In this document: in pieces, positions 45,879 to 53,756 of the stretch
How positions within the stretch are numbered: position 1 is the first letter of the stretch
Layout: every line of letters starts with the position of its first letter
Assembly: GCF_028737265.1 (NCBI RefSeq)
Contig: NZ_JAQZAK010000003.1
Coordinates: forward strand, 1 to 64,000
Direction of reading: 5' to 3'
Length of the DNA stretch: 64,000 nucleotides
Source of the DNA: Actinomycetospora callitridis
Lineage (GTDB): Bacteria; Actinomycetota; Actinomycetes; Mycobacteriales; Pseudonocardiaceae
Translations under genes and position numbers: made by a program
Notes under the pieces: generated by a model
Databases searched by the model: none
What the model was told of the DNA's origin: nothing
The model's input: the letters and a program-made list of their open reading frames with translations, nothing else

Positions 45879-46415
45879 TCAGCCGCCGACGGGGTCCCCG
45901 GTGACCGCCGCGAGCACCCGCGGGAGCGCCTCGTCGGCGAGCGCGGCCATCTCGGCGTCGGTGCGGTCCTGGATCGGGTGGGCGACGTAGACCGCGGGCA
46001 CGCTCGCGAAGCCCAGGGCGCGGGCCTGGGCGTCGGTGGCGGAGACGAACTCCGTGGACGCGACGAACGTGGCCGTCACGCCGTCGGCCTCGAGGGCGGC
46101 GAGGTCGTGCACACTGCACGACGTGCACGAGCCTCAATCGGCGAGGGCCTCGATCACCACGTCGCACTCGGCGGCGATCTCGGCGCGCAGGTCGGCGGGC
46201 GCGGGGCGGGTGAAGGTCGGCTTGGCGTAGCGCCGGACCGCCGCGCCGCGCTCGGCGAGCAGGGTCTCCAGGCGGTCGAGGAAGACCTCGCCGCGGGGCT
46301 TCGAGATGTCGAGCAGCCCGACGGTGCGCCCGGCGAGGTCGTCGGGACGCGGCCCGACGGTGCGCGCGGCGGGGCGTGCCTCGTCGGTGGGGTCCAGGAC
46401 GATCGATGAGCTCAT
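45879..46415 (-). CDS. UGSC-family selenoprotein (in-frame TGA read as selenocysteine)
   Basis: One gene of 178 residues if the TGA at 46134-46136 is read as Sec94. The N-terminal 93 residues end in CDVVIEALAD; the frame then continues U-GSCTSCSVHDLAALE and runs to a normal stop, giving ASVPAVYVAHPIQDRTDAEM near the end. The Sec-Gly-Ser-Cys motif and both flanking halves fit the UGSC (seleno)protein family, thought to be redox-active; its reaction is unknown. A hairpin immediately follows the TGA (46101-46135). The ATG overlaps the stop of the thioredoxin-fusion gene. selD is present at 5313. A conventional gene caller would split this locus into two false short genes. Sec insertion is inferred, not shown. 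Confidence 0.87.
46101..46135 (-). promoter_or_regulatory. Candidate bacterial SECIS hairpin
   Basis: Directly after (and partly including) the TGA, CGTGCAC (46123-46129) pairs perfectly with GTGCACG (46106-46112) around a 10-nt loop starting with G; below it GAGG (46132-46135) pairs with CCTC (46101-46104). The apical loop begins 12 bases after the TGA, slightly closer than usual models. An alternative small hairpin (TGCAC/GTGCA) is possible in the loop. Confidence 0.5.
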
Positions 46416-47848
46416 GGGTCCTCCTCGATGACGCGGGTGACGGGCGTGCTGCCGCCGGGGCCGCCGACCCAGCCGCCGAGGACGGCGGAGAACTTCCCCG
46501 CTCCCCCGCCGGCGACGGCGATCATCAGCCCGCCGGGACGGAACTTCGGACGCGGTCGTGACGGGGCCGGCATGCCCTCGTCGATGCCGTCGGCGCCGCG
46601 CGCGATCTCCTCGGGCGCCAGCAGGAGCAGCTTGTCGAGCTCGGCGTGCAGGCGGGCGCGGTCCCAGCCCGCCTCGGCGAAGACCGCGGCGTGCTCGGGG
46701 ACGACGACGAGCACCGCGTCGAACCCGGGCGCGATCTTGGGGTGCCCGACGTCGCGCAGCCCCCGGGCGAGCGAGCGCGCCAGCGACCCCGGCGTCCGCG
46801 AGATCTGGTCGACGACGCCCTGGGCGCCCTCGGCGGCGAACACCGTCACCGCCGATGATCCCGCCGGCACCCCGCGCGAGACCGAGAGCGGCTCCCACGG
46901 CGAGCCGCCCTCGTCCTCGGCGAAGCAGAGCCCGACCTTGCCGGGCTGGCCCAGGGTCGCGCGGTCGACCTCGCCGGGACGACCGCCGCCGACGTTGCGG
47001 ATCACCAGCTGCAGCGCGCGCCCGATCGTCGAGTTCGCCCGGGTGCCCTGCCCCAGCGCGTTGCCCCCGGTGTTGATCCCGATCCGGCGCGCGATCGGGC
47101 CGTGGACCAGGACCGCCGGTGCGGCGCCCCACGTGGTGGCGAGCAGGCCGTGGGCGTTGAACTCCTCGGCGCAGGCGGCCTCGACGGCGGCGAGCACCAC
47201 GGGGAGGTACTCGGGGCGGCAGCCCGCGAGGACGGCGTTGATGGCGACCTTCTCGACGGTCGCGGGCACGAGGTTCGGGGGCACGGTGGCGACGACCTCG
47301 TCGGGCGCGCGCGACGTCCCGGCCAGCATGCGCAGCACCCGCGCCGGCGTCGGCGCCACCACCGGCAGCCCGTCGGTCCAGCCGCGGTCGTAGAGCGCCT
47401 CGGCCTCGTCCTCGAGCCCGGCGAGCTCGACGTGCCGGGCGTGGAGCTCGTGCCCGCGGGTGCGCACCAGCAGCTCCTCGGCCACCGCCGGGTCGTGGGT
47501 GCGGGAGCCGCAGCCCGGCTTCCAGTCGGCGAGGTCCGCGCCGAGGTCGGCGACGCCGGAGAGCTCCCGCCAGCGCGCCCGGTCCCAGCCCTCGGCGCGG
47601 TCGGTCTCGGCGCCGGCCCGGCGGCGCAGCAGCGTCGGCACCACGTCGATGCCCAGCGCGAGGCTCGCGTCGAGCCCGGTGTCGTCGACCACGGGGACGC
47701 CGTCGGGGAACCCCGGGTCGTCCTGGCTGTAGACGGTGGCGTCGAGGTCCCCGAGGACCGGCGCCACCAGCTGGCAGGTCGGGCAGTCCTGCTTGACCAC
47801 CACGACGAGCCCGTCGTCGGGGACGGGGGCGGACGCCGTCGTGGTCAC
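46412..47848 (-). CDS. Thioredoxin-like domain fused to a UGSC-partner domain
   Basis: A 478-residue protein. Residues 1-90 are thioredoxin/glutaredoxin-like with the redox motif DCPTC (Cys22, Cys25) and a cis-Pro candidate in IDVVPTLL. The remaining 380 residues (YDRGWTDGLPVVAPTPARVL, GPIARRIGINTGGNALGQGT, SVSRGVPAGSSAVTVF, HPKIAPGFDAVLVVVPEH) form a conserved region for which I know no function. CGSRTH in the linker adds another cysteine. The stop overlaps the ATG of the selenoprotein gene, so the two are made together; the thioredoxin domain may reduce the selenoprotein or serve the same redox reaction. GTG start; a divergent DHFR-like gene lies 109 bases away. Confidence 0.75.
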   Translation of the reverse strand: MTTTASAPVPDDGLVVVVKQDCPTCQLVAPVLGDLDATVYSQDDPGFPDGVPVVDDTGLDASLALGIDVVPTLLRRRAGAETDRAEGWDRARWRELSGVADLGADLADWKPGCGSRTHDPAVAEELLVRTRGHELHARHVELAGLEDEAEALYDRGWTDGLPVVAPTPARVLRMLAGTSRAPDEVVATVPPNLVPATVEKVAINAVLAGCRPEYLPVVLAAVEAACAEEFNAHGLLATTWGAAPAVLVHGPIARRIGINTGGNALGQGTRANSTIGRALQLVIRNVGGGRPGEVDRATLGQPGKVGLCFAEDEGGSPWEPLSVSRGVPAGSSAVTVFAAEGAQGVVDQISRTPGSLARSLARGLRDVGHPKIAPGFDAVLVVVPEHAAVFAEAGWDRARLHAELDKLLLLAPEEIARGADGIDEGMPAPSRPRPKFRPGGLMIAVAGGGAGKFSAVLGGWVGGPGGSTPVTRVIEEDP

Positions 47849-47957
47849 GGCGAGGACGCTACCCAGACCGGGCGCGCTCGTGTCGAGAATCCCGCGTCGG
47901 TTCCGTCCCTGCACCGAGAGCGCGCGACCGGCGCGCCCACCCGGAGGAGCACCGACC

Positions 47958-48542
47958 ATGCGCACCCTCGTCGTCACCGCCATCACCTCGCTCGACGGGT
48001 TCGTCGCCGGACCCGGGGGCGAGCTCATGGGCATGCCCTTCGACGAGGGCTTCAACGTCTACGCCCTCGAGCGGATCCGCGCCGCCGGCACCCTGCTGGC
48101 CGGCCGGCAGACCTACGAGGAGTTCCGGTCCTACTGGCCCGCCGTGGCCGACGACCCGGCGCAGGACGAGCGCCAGCGCGAGATCGCCCGCGAGCACGAC
48201 CGGCTGGAGAAGGTCGTCGTCTCGGACTCGCTGGTGATCGAGCCGGGCGCGCCCTGGGCGGACATCACCCGGGTCGTCCCGCGCGCCGACGCGCCGGCGA
48301 CGGTGGCCGAGCTGACCGCGGGCGACGGCGGCGACGTCCTCGCGTTCGGCAGCTTCCGGGCCTGGAACCCGCTGCTCGTCGCGGGTCTCGTCGACGAGCT
48401 GCACGTCCTGGTCGGTCCGGCGCTGCTCGGGGCCGGGATGCCGCTCCTGGCGGGACCCACTCGCGTCCCGCTGCGGCTCCTCGGGACCCGGCAGCTCGCC
48501 GACTCGTCGCTCGTCCTGCACCGCTACGCCGCCCGCGCCTAG
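47958..48542 (+). CDS. Dihydrofolate reductase-like (RibD C-terminal) protein
   Basis: A 194-residue protein of the RibD_C/DHFR-like group. VTAITSLDGFVAGPGGELMG at the N-terminus, GRQTYEEFRSYWP and GDVLAFGSFRAWNPLLVAGLVDELHV (in parts) are characteristic. These proteins bind NADPH, but few have true folate activity; the substrate is unknown. ggaggag is well placed before the ATG. Confidence 0.85.
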   Translation: MRTLVVTAITSLDGFVAGPGGELMGMPFDEGFNVYALERIRAAGTLLAGRQTYEEFRSYWPAVADDPAQDERQREIAREHDRLEKVVVSDSLVIEPGAPWADITRVVPRADAPATVAELTAGDGGDVLAFGSFRAWNPLLVAGLVDELHVLVGPALLGAGMPLLAGPTRVPLRLLGTRQLADSSLVLHRYAARA

Positions 48543-48570
48543 GACTTGCGTGCGCGTCGCCCTCCGTGCA

Positions 48571-48586
48571 CCATCCATATGGATGG
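48571..48586. promoter_or_regulatory. Perfect 16-bp palindrome before the RHH regulator gene
   Basis: CCATCCATATGGATGG is fully self-complementary and lies 15 bases upstream of the RHH gene's ATG, next to the ggaggg ribosome site. It is well suited to bind a ribbon-helix-helix dimer, so autoregulation is likely. Confidence 0.7.
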
Positions 48587-48601
48587 CGTGGGGAGGGCAT
48601 G

Positions 48602-49000
48602 ATGGCCGGTGAGCCGGACCGTACCGAGAAGATCACCGTGAACCTCGGGCCGGTCGACCTCGGCCGGATCGACCTCCTGGTGCAGGAAGGACACTTCACC
48701 AACCGCACCGACTTCATCCGCACCGCCGTGCGCAACCAGCTCACGGCGAGCGCCCCCGCGATCGAGCACACGGTCGCACGCCGCACCCTCGTGCTCGGCA
48801 CGCAGCACTTCTCCCGCCGTGAGCTGGAGGCGATGCGTGACCGGGGCGAGCAGGTGCACATCCGGGTGCTGGGGCTCGCCACCGTCGCCGACGACGTCAC
48901 GCCCGAGCTCGCGCTGGCCACGATCGCCTCGGTCGAGGTGCTCGGGGCCTTCCGCGCGAGCCGGGCCGTCAAGTCGGCGCTCGGGTCCCGCATCGTCTGA
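48602..49000 (+). CDS. Ribbon-helix-helix transcriptional regulator
   Basis: A 132-residue protein. The N-terminal RHH domain has KITVNLGPVDLGRIDLLVQE and HFTNRTDFIRTAVRNQL, in which the beta strand and helix B are clear. The C-terminal part (VHIRVLGLATVADDVTPELA, VEVLGAFRASRAVKSAL) is conserved in regulators found with PHB-depolymerase-like esterases. The ATG at 48602 has ggaggg at five bases; a directly preceding ATG at 48599 is possible. It is 20 bases before the esterase gene and probably regulates both from the palindrome upstream. Confidence 0.82.
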   Translation: MAGEPDRTEKITVNLGPVDLGRIDLLVQEGHFTNRTDFIRTAVRNQLTASAPAIEHTVARRTLVLGTQHFSRRELEAMRDRGEQVHIRVLGLATVADDVTPELALATIASVEVLGAFRASRAVKSALGSRIV

Positions 49001-49020
49001 CCGCTGTCCCTGGAGGCACC

Positions 49021-50142
49021 GTGTTCCGTACCGCCAAGCTGATCCGCGACACCCTGCGCGCCGGGACGGCGATGAACGGGACGAGCGAGGCCGCGCGCCT
49101 GATGCGTTCGGGCCGGCTCATGGAGGCCACCTCCGCCCTGCAGGAGCGCCTCGGCGGCGGCCTGCCGATGAGCGGGGGCCCGATGCCGGCCTTCACGATG
49201 CCGACGAGCTCGATGCCGGGCGGTTTCTCGATGCCGGGCGGTTTCTCGATGCCGGGGCCCCGACCCGGCGGCGCCCGGACGTCCGACCGCGCGCCCGGCA
49301 CCGTCACCCGCGGCGCCGCCGGCGGCCTGGCCTACCGCCTCTACGTCCCCACCGGTGCCCCCACCGGCGCCCCGCTGCTGGTCATGCTGCACGGCGGGAC
49401 CCAGGACGCCGACGCGTTCGCCGCCTGCACCGGGATGGACGAGGCGGCCGAACGCGCCGGGGTCGTCGTCGCCTACCCCGAGCAGTCGCGCTCGGCGAAC
49501 GCGATGGGCTACTGGAACTGGTTCCGCCCCGGCGACCAGACGCGGGACGCGGGTGAGCCCGCGATGATCGCCGCCGTGACCCGTGAGGTGACCGCGCAGC
49601 ACGGCGTCGACCCGGCGCGCGTCGCCGTCGCCGGGTTCTCCGCGGGCGCGGCGATGGCCGCGGTGATGGCGGCGACCTACCCGGACCTGTTCTGCGGCGC
49701 CTGCGTGCACTCGGGGCTCCCCCACGGCGCGGCGCGCGACGTCGGGTCGGCGTTCGCGGCGATGTCCAGCCCGCCCCGGACGGTGACGGACGCCGGTCCG
49801 GTCCCGCTGATCGTCGTGCACGGTGACGCCGACCGCACCGTCGCGGTCGGCAACGGCGAGGCCGTGGTGCGGGCGGCGCTCGTCGCGAAGGGCGCCACCG
49901 AGCACGTCCGCGAGACCGGGCGCACCGAGGGCGGGCGCGGCTGGACGCGGGAGCGCTGGTCGGAGCCGGGCGGACGGGTGCTCGCGGAGTCGTGGACGGT
50001 GCACGGCATGGGCCACGACTGGTCCGGGGGCCGCGCCGGGGAGAAGTACGCCGACCCCGCGGGTCCCGACACCGCTACGGCGATGTTCGCGTTCTTCGGG
50101 TTCACCGGGACCGAGGTGCACCAGGGCCGCGAGGTCGGGTAG
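49021..50142 (+). CDS. PHB-depolymerase-family esterase
   Basis: A 373-residue alpha/beta-hydrolase. The nucleophile elbow is GFSAGAAMAAVMA, the oxyanion stretch is LLVMLHGGTQDADAFAACTG, and the acid and histidine are seen in VVHGDADRTV and HGMGHDWSGG. The N-terminal 80 residues carry a Met/Pro/Gly-rich segment with SMPGGF twice in tandem, of unknown purpose. There is no clear signal peptide, so the substrate is probably intracellular (polyhydroxyalkanoate or another ester). Co-transcribed with the RHH gene. Confidence 0.87.
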   Translation: MFRTAKLIRDTLRAGTAMNGTSEAARLMRSGRLMEATSALQERLGGGLPMSGGPMPAFTMPTSSMPGGFSMPGGFSMPGPRPGGARTSDRAPGTVTRGAAGGLAYRLYVPTGAPTGAPLLVMLHGGTQDADAFAACTGMDEAAERAGVVVAYPEQSRSANAMGYWNWFRPGDQTRDAGEPAMIAAVTREVTAQHGVDPARVAVAGFSAGAAMAAVMAATYPDLFCGACVHSGLPHGAARDVGSAFAAMSSPPRTVTDAGPVPLIVVHGDADRTVAVGNGEAVVRAALVAKGATEHVRETGRTEGGRGWTRERWSEPGGRVLAESWTVHGMGHDWSGGRAGEKYADPAGPDTATAMFAFFGFTGTEVHQGREVG

Positions 50143-50151
50143 ATATCCGGC

Positions 50152-51585
50152 ATGCCCGACCTCTCCGAGTACAACGCGAAGCGGGACCCGGCGCGCACGC
50201 CGGAGCCGTTCGGAGAGGTCGGGGAGGCCCCCGCCGGGGAGCGCTTCGTCGTGCAGGAGCACCACGCGCGCCGCCTGCACTACGACGTCCGGTTCGAGCG
50301 CGAGGGCGTGCTCGTGTGCTGGGCGGTGCCCCGGGGGCTGCCCGACAAGCCCGGGGCGCCCCGGCTCGCGGTGCACACGGAGGACCACCCGCTGGAGTAC
50401 CTGGACTTCCACGGCGAGATCCCCGCCGGCGAGTACGGCGGCGGGGCCATGACGATCTGGGACGCCGGGCGCTACGAGGTCGAGAAGTGGTCGGACACCG
50501 AGGTCGCGGTGACGCTGCACGGCGAGCGGGTGGAGGGCCGGTTCGTCTTCTTCAAGCCGGACCGGGACGGCAGGAGCGACCACGACGAGAAGGACTGGCT
50601 CGTCCAGCGCCGGAAGTCCGACGCCCCGGCGCCCGCGCGGAACAAGGCGGCGCAGTCCCCGCGGGTCGCGGTGGGCGGCCGGTCGCTGCGGCTGTCCAAC
50701 CTCGACAAGGAGCTCTACCCCGACGTCCCCAAGGCCTCGGTGATCGACTACTACGCCCGGGTCGCCGACACGATCCTCCCCCACCTCGCCGGCCGACCCC
50801 TGACGCTGCGCCGCTTTCCCGACGGCATCTCCGCCCCGTCGTTCTACGAGAAGAACGCGGGAGCCAAGGCGCCGGAGTGGCTCCGCAGCGTCGAGGTCCC
50901 CACGCCCGGCAGCAGCCGGGGCACGACGACGGCCAACTTCGTGGTGGTCGAGGAGCTCGCGACGCTGGTCTACCTCGCCAACCTCGCGGTGCTCGAGCTG
51001 CACGTGCCGCAGTGGCGGGTCGACGACGACGACGTCGTCCAGCCGCCCGACGAGCTGGTGTTCGACCTCGACCCCGGCGAGGGCACCACGGTGGTCGACT
51101 GCGCCCGGCTCGCCGAGCGTCTGCGCGGCGTCCTCGACGCCGACGGGCTCACGCCCTGCCCGAAGACCAGCGGCAGCAAGGGCATGCAGGTCAGCGCCGC
51201 GGTGCGTGTCGACGACCCGGGACGCACGTCTGGCTACGCGAAGAACGTGGCCGAGCTCCTGGCCCGCGAGACCCCGCGCTCGGTCACCGCGATCATGGCC
51301 AAGGACCGGCGACGCGGGAAGATCTTCGTCGACTGGAGCCAGAACAACACGGCGAAGACCACCGTCGCGCCCTACTCGATGCGTGCGCGCGCGGCGAACG
51401 GCGCACCGACGGTGTCGACGCCGCTGACGTGGGACGAGGTGACCGCGGCGACCGAGGTCCGGGAGCTGACCTTCTCCCCCGCCGACGTGCTGGCCCGCAT
51501 CGAGGCCGACGGCGACCTCTACGCCGCGGCCCTCGGCGAGGGTGTCGAGCGCCCCGACCTGCCGGAGAAGCCGTCGGCGAGCTGA
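50152..51585 (+). CDS. ligD: LigD-type protein with phosphoesterase and polymerase domains only
   Basis: A 477-residue protein for non-homologous end joining. The 3'-phosphoesterase domain is about residues 25-155 (RFVVQEHHARRLHYDVRFER, WAVPRGLP, GEIPAGEYGGG). The primase-polymerase domain runs from about 178 to 460 (LSNLDKELYPD, with the metal-binding DLDPGEG and TSGSKGMQV). The ATP-dependent ligase domain is missing, unlike full-length mycobacterial LigD, so ligation must come from a separate protein. No ku gene is in the window. It starts nine bases after the esterase gene stop. Confidence 0.9.
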   Translation: MPDLSEYNAKRDPARTPEPFGEVGEAPAGERFVVQEHHARRLHYDVRFEREGVLVCWAVPRGLPDKPGAPRLAVHTEDHPLEYLDFHGEIPAGEYGGGAMTIWDAGRYEVEKWSDTEVAVTLHGERVEGRFVFFKPDRDGRSDHDEKDWLVQRRKSDAPAPARNKAAQSPRVAVGGRSLRLSNLDKELYPDVPKASVIDYYARVADTILPHLAGRPLTLRRFPDGISAPSFYEKNAGAKAPEWLRSVEVPTPGSSRGTTTANFVVVEELATLVYLANLAVLELHVPQWRVDDDDVVQPPDELVFDLDPGEGTTVVDCARLAERLRGVLDADGLTPCPKTSGSKGMQVSAAVRVDDPGRTSGYAKNVAELLARETPRSVTAIMAKDRRRGKIFVDWSQNNTAKTTVAPYSMRARAANGAPTVSTPLTWDEVTAATEVRELTFSPADVLARIEADGDLYAAALGEGVERPDLPEKPSAS

Positions 51586-51601
51586 GTCGCGACCTCTCCT
51601 C

Positions 51602-51659
51602 TCGATCTCTCGGGAGGGCCGTCGGAGCTGGAACTCCCACAGCACTCTCGGGAGATCGA
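51602..51659 (+). terminator. Copy C of the 3'-flanking repeat, forming a hairpin
   Basis: Begins 17 bases after the LigD stop with tcgatctctcgggagggccg, then tcggagct. The outer arms tcgatctc (51602-51609) and gagatcga (51652-51659) pair, with more imperfect pairing inside. It probably ends the transcript, and also that of the convergent gene. Confidence 0.55.
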
Positions 51660-51683
51660 CGTGGAGAGCTGCTCGCGGGTCTC

Positions 51684-52544
51684 TCAGCCGAGCACGCGGT
51701 TGGTGACGCGGCCGACGCCGTTCACCACGCCGCCGACGGTGTCCCCGAGCCCGCCGACGATCCCGCCACCGCGGGAGCCCGAGCCGGACCCGCCGCCGCT
51801 GCCGGACCCGCCGCCGGAGCCCGAACCGCCGCCGGAGCCCGAACCGCCGCCGGAGCCCGAACCGCCGGAGCCTGAACCGCCCGACCCGGAGCCGCCGGAA
51901 CCGGAGCCGCCGCCCGAGCCCTCGTCGTCGTCGGTGTCACGGGGCGTCCGGGTCTCGCCGGTGCTGCCGCCGGCCGTGGTCTCGTCGTCGTCCTCGGCCG
52001 CGGAGGTCGTCGTGGTGCGGCGCGTCGACGGCGTCGTGGTCTCGTCCTCGGCGTCGCGGGCCAGCACCCGCGGCGTGACGGTGACGGTGCGCGGGGGCTC
52101 GGCGAGCGCCACGCTCGGGTCCTGCAGCGGCGGGAGCACCGAGGCGTCGGCCGGCGAGCCCGGCTGCGGGCCGCGGGTGCCCGTGCCGGGGGGCACGGCG
52201 CCGTCCGGGAGCGTGCCCGGGGCGACGACCGGGAAGGTGCCGACGCGCGGCAGGGCGGTGTTCCCGCCGTTGTTCGCCAGCGTCGAGACCGCCAGCGGGA
52301 CCACGGCGGCGGCCGCGGCGACCGAGGCGGCGGCCAGCCCCCAGCCCCGGAGACGGTGCGAGCCACCGGCAGCGACCGGGGCGGCAGCAGCGCCGCGCCG
52401 ACGGTGGCGGGTCGGAGGCGGCGGCGGCGAGGGCGCGAGCTCCTCGGGGGCCTCGTCGAGGCCACGGCGGGCCCAGCTCGGCAGGTCGTCGGGAACGGAC
52501 CCGGACGACCACCAGGAGGGCTCACCCCCCGACCCCTTCGGCAT
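51684..52544 (-). CDS. Gly/Ser-rich membrane-anchored protein
   Basis: A 286-residue protein of unknown function. A cytoplasmic Pro-rich part is followed by one hydrophobic segment (GWGLAAASVAAAAAVVPLAV, about residues 68-88). The outer part is Thr/Asp-rich and then consists of repeated GSGGSGSGG and GSGGGSGSG units (about residues 205-255), ending in GLGDTVGGVVNGVGRVTNRV. The tail could be a flexible wall-spanning spacer. ggggag precedes the ATG. Confidence 0.65.
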   Translation of the reverse strand: MPKGSGGEPSWWSSGSVPDDLPSWARRGLDEAPEELAPSPPPPPTRHRRRGAAAAPVAAGGSHRLRGWGLAAASVAAAAAVVPLAVSTLANNGGNTALPRVGTFPVVAPGTLPDGAVPPGTGTRGPQPGSPADASVLPPLQDPSVALAEPPRTVTVTPRVLARDAEDETTTPSTRRTTTTSAAEDDDETTAGGSTGETRTPRDTDDDEGSGGGSGSGGSGSGGSGSGGSGSGGGSGSGGGSGSGGGSGSGGGSGSGSRGGGIVGGLGDTVGGVVNGVGRVTNRVLG

Positions 52545-52729
52545 CTGCGCTCCCCTCAGCCCAGCGTGATCGCCGAGACTACTGCATGTGCACGAACGCC
52601 TCCACGGTGGCCCGTGCCCCCACCGGAACGTGTCACGGGTCACGGCGCTGCGCAGCCGCCGTCCGGGGAACGAGCCCCGGATCGACTGCGGTGCGCGGGA
52701 TGGCCGCCCAGCGGGCAGACTCCGCGAGC

Positions 52730-53533
52730 GTGACCCCGGCGCAGCACCCGTTCCTGGCCGGACGGACACCGCGCGCGTTCGCGCACCGCGGCTGGCACAT
52801 CGGCGAGCTCGAGGGCCTGGAGAACTCGCTGGCCGCGTTCCGGCGGGCCGCCGAGGAGGGCTACACCCACGTCGAGACCGACGTCCACGCCACCGCGGAC
52901 GGCGTCCTCGTCGTGCACCACGACGCGACCCTGCGCCGCGTCGCCGGCCACCCCGGGGTGCTGCGCACGATGCCGTGGGCCGACCTCGCCGGCGTGCGGC
53001 TGCGCGGGCGTGAGCCGCTGCCGCGGCTCGAGGAGGTGCTCGAGGCGCTGCCGGACACGCGGTTCAACGTCGACCTCAAGGCTCCGGGCACCGTCGCGCC
53101 GATGCTCCGTCTGCTCGAACGCGACGACGTGGCCGAGCGGGTGGCGGTCGCCAGCATGGACGAGAGCCGCGTGGAGGCCGTCCGGTCGCGGTTCGGCACC
53201 CGCGTGGTCACCGGGCTCGCGTCCCGGTCGGCGCTGCGGCTGCGCGGCCGGGCCGTGACGCCGTCGCTGCTCCGGCGCCCGCTGGACCGCGTGCTCCGGG
53301 TGCGCGGTGACCTCGCGCAGCTGCCGGTACGGTTCGGTGCCCTGACGGTGATCGACCCCGCGATGGTCGCTGCCGCGCACGCGCTCGGGATCGAGGTGCA
53401 CGTCTGGACGGTCGACCGGACCTCCGAGATGCACCGCCTGCTCGACCTCGGCGTCGACGGGCTCATGACCGACCGGCCCGACCGGCTGCGCGACGTGCTC
53501 GTCACCCGGGGGGCGTGGACCGCGCCGGCCTGA
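52730..53533 (+). CDS. Glycerophosphodiester phosphodiesterase
   Basis: A 267-residue GDPD TIM-barrel enzyme that splits glycerophosphodiesters into glycerol 3-phosphate and an alcohol. The catalytic pattern is complete: AHRGW, LENSLAAFRRA, YTHVETDVHATADGVLVVHHD (in parts VETDVHATADG, VVHHDATL) and FNVDLKA. No signal peptide is seen. The GTG is preceded by CAGACT with an eight-base gap. Confidence 0.88.
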   Translation: MTPAQHPFLAGRTPRAFAHRGWHIGELEGLENSLAAFRRAAEEGYTHVETDVHATADGVLVVHHDATLRRVAGHPGVLRTMPWADLAGVRLRGREPLPRLEEVLEALPDTRFNVDLKAPGTVAPMLRLLERDDVAERVAVASMDESRVEAVRSRFGTRVVTGLASRSALRLRGRAVTPSLLRRPLDRVLRVRGDLAQLPVRFGALTVIDPAMVAAAHALGIEVHVWTVDRTSEMHRLLDLGVDGLMTDRPDRLRDVLVTRGAWTAPA

Positions 53534-53665
53534 CCGGAGATCCGGATGGCGCTCAATTCATCGCGCACGACCCGATACCGTGTGGAGGCGCGCCGGTCGG
53601 GGTACTCCGTGGCCGGTGTGCACCCGTGAGTCGGGTCACGCACGGGGTGAACGGCGGGCATCGCG

Positions 53666-53691
53666 GGAACGAACCGTGATGCTGCGGCGTT
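53666..53691 (+). promoter_or_regulatory. SigH/SigR-type promoter of rbpA
   Basis: GGAAC (53666-53670), an 18-base spacer, then GTT (53689-53691) matches the thiol-stress promoter consensus GGAAY-N18-GTT. It lies 65 bases upstream of the rbpA start. In Streptomyces rbpA is part of the SigR regulon. Confidence 0.6.
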
Positions 53692-53756
53692 GACCCACGC
53701 GTGCCCGGAGGCCATGTGTCCTCGGGTGCACTCGCAGTCGAGGAAAGGACACCATC

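Noticed and set aside
45879..46411. Two separate small genes (45879-46112 and 46134-46415)
   Set aside because: They are in the same frame, separated only by one TGA in a UGSC motif, and the second piece would start in the middle of a conserved region at GTG without a ribosome site.
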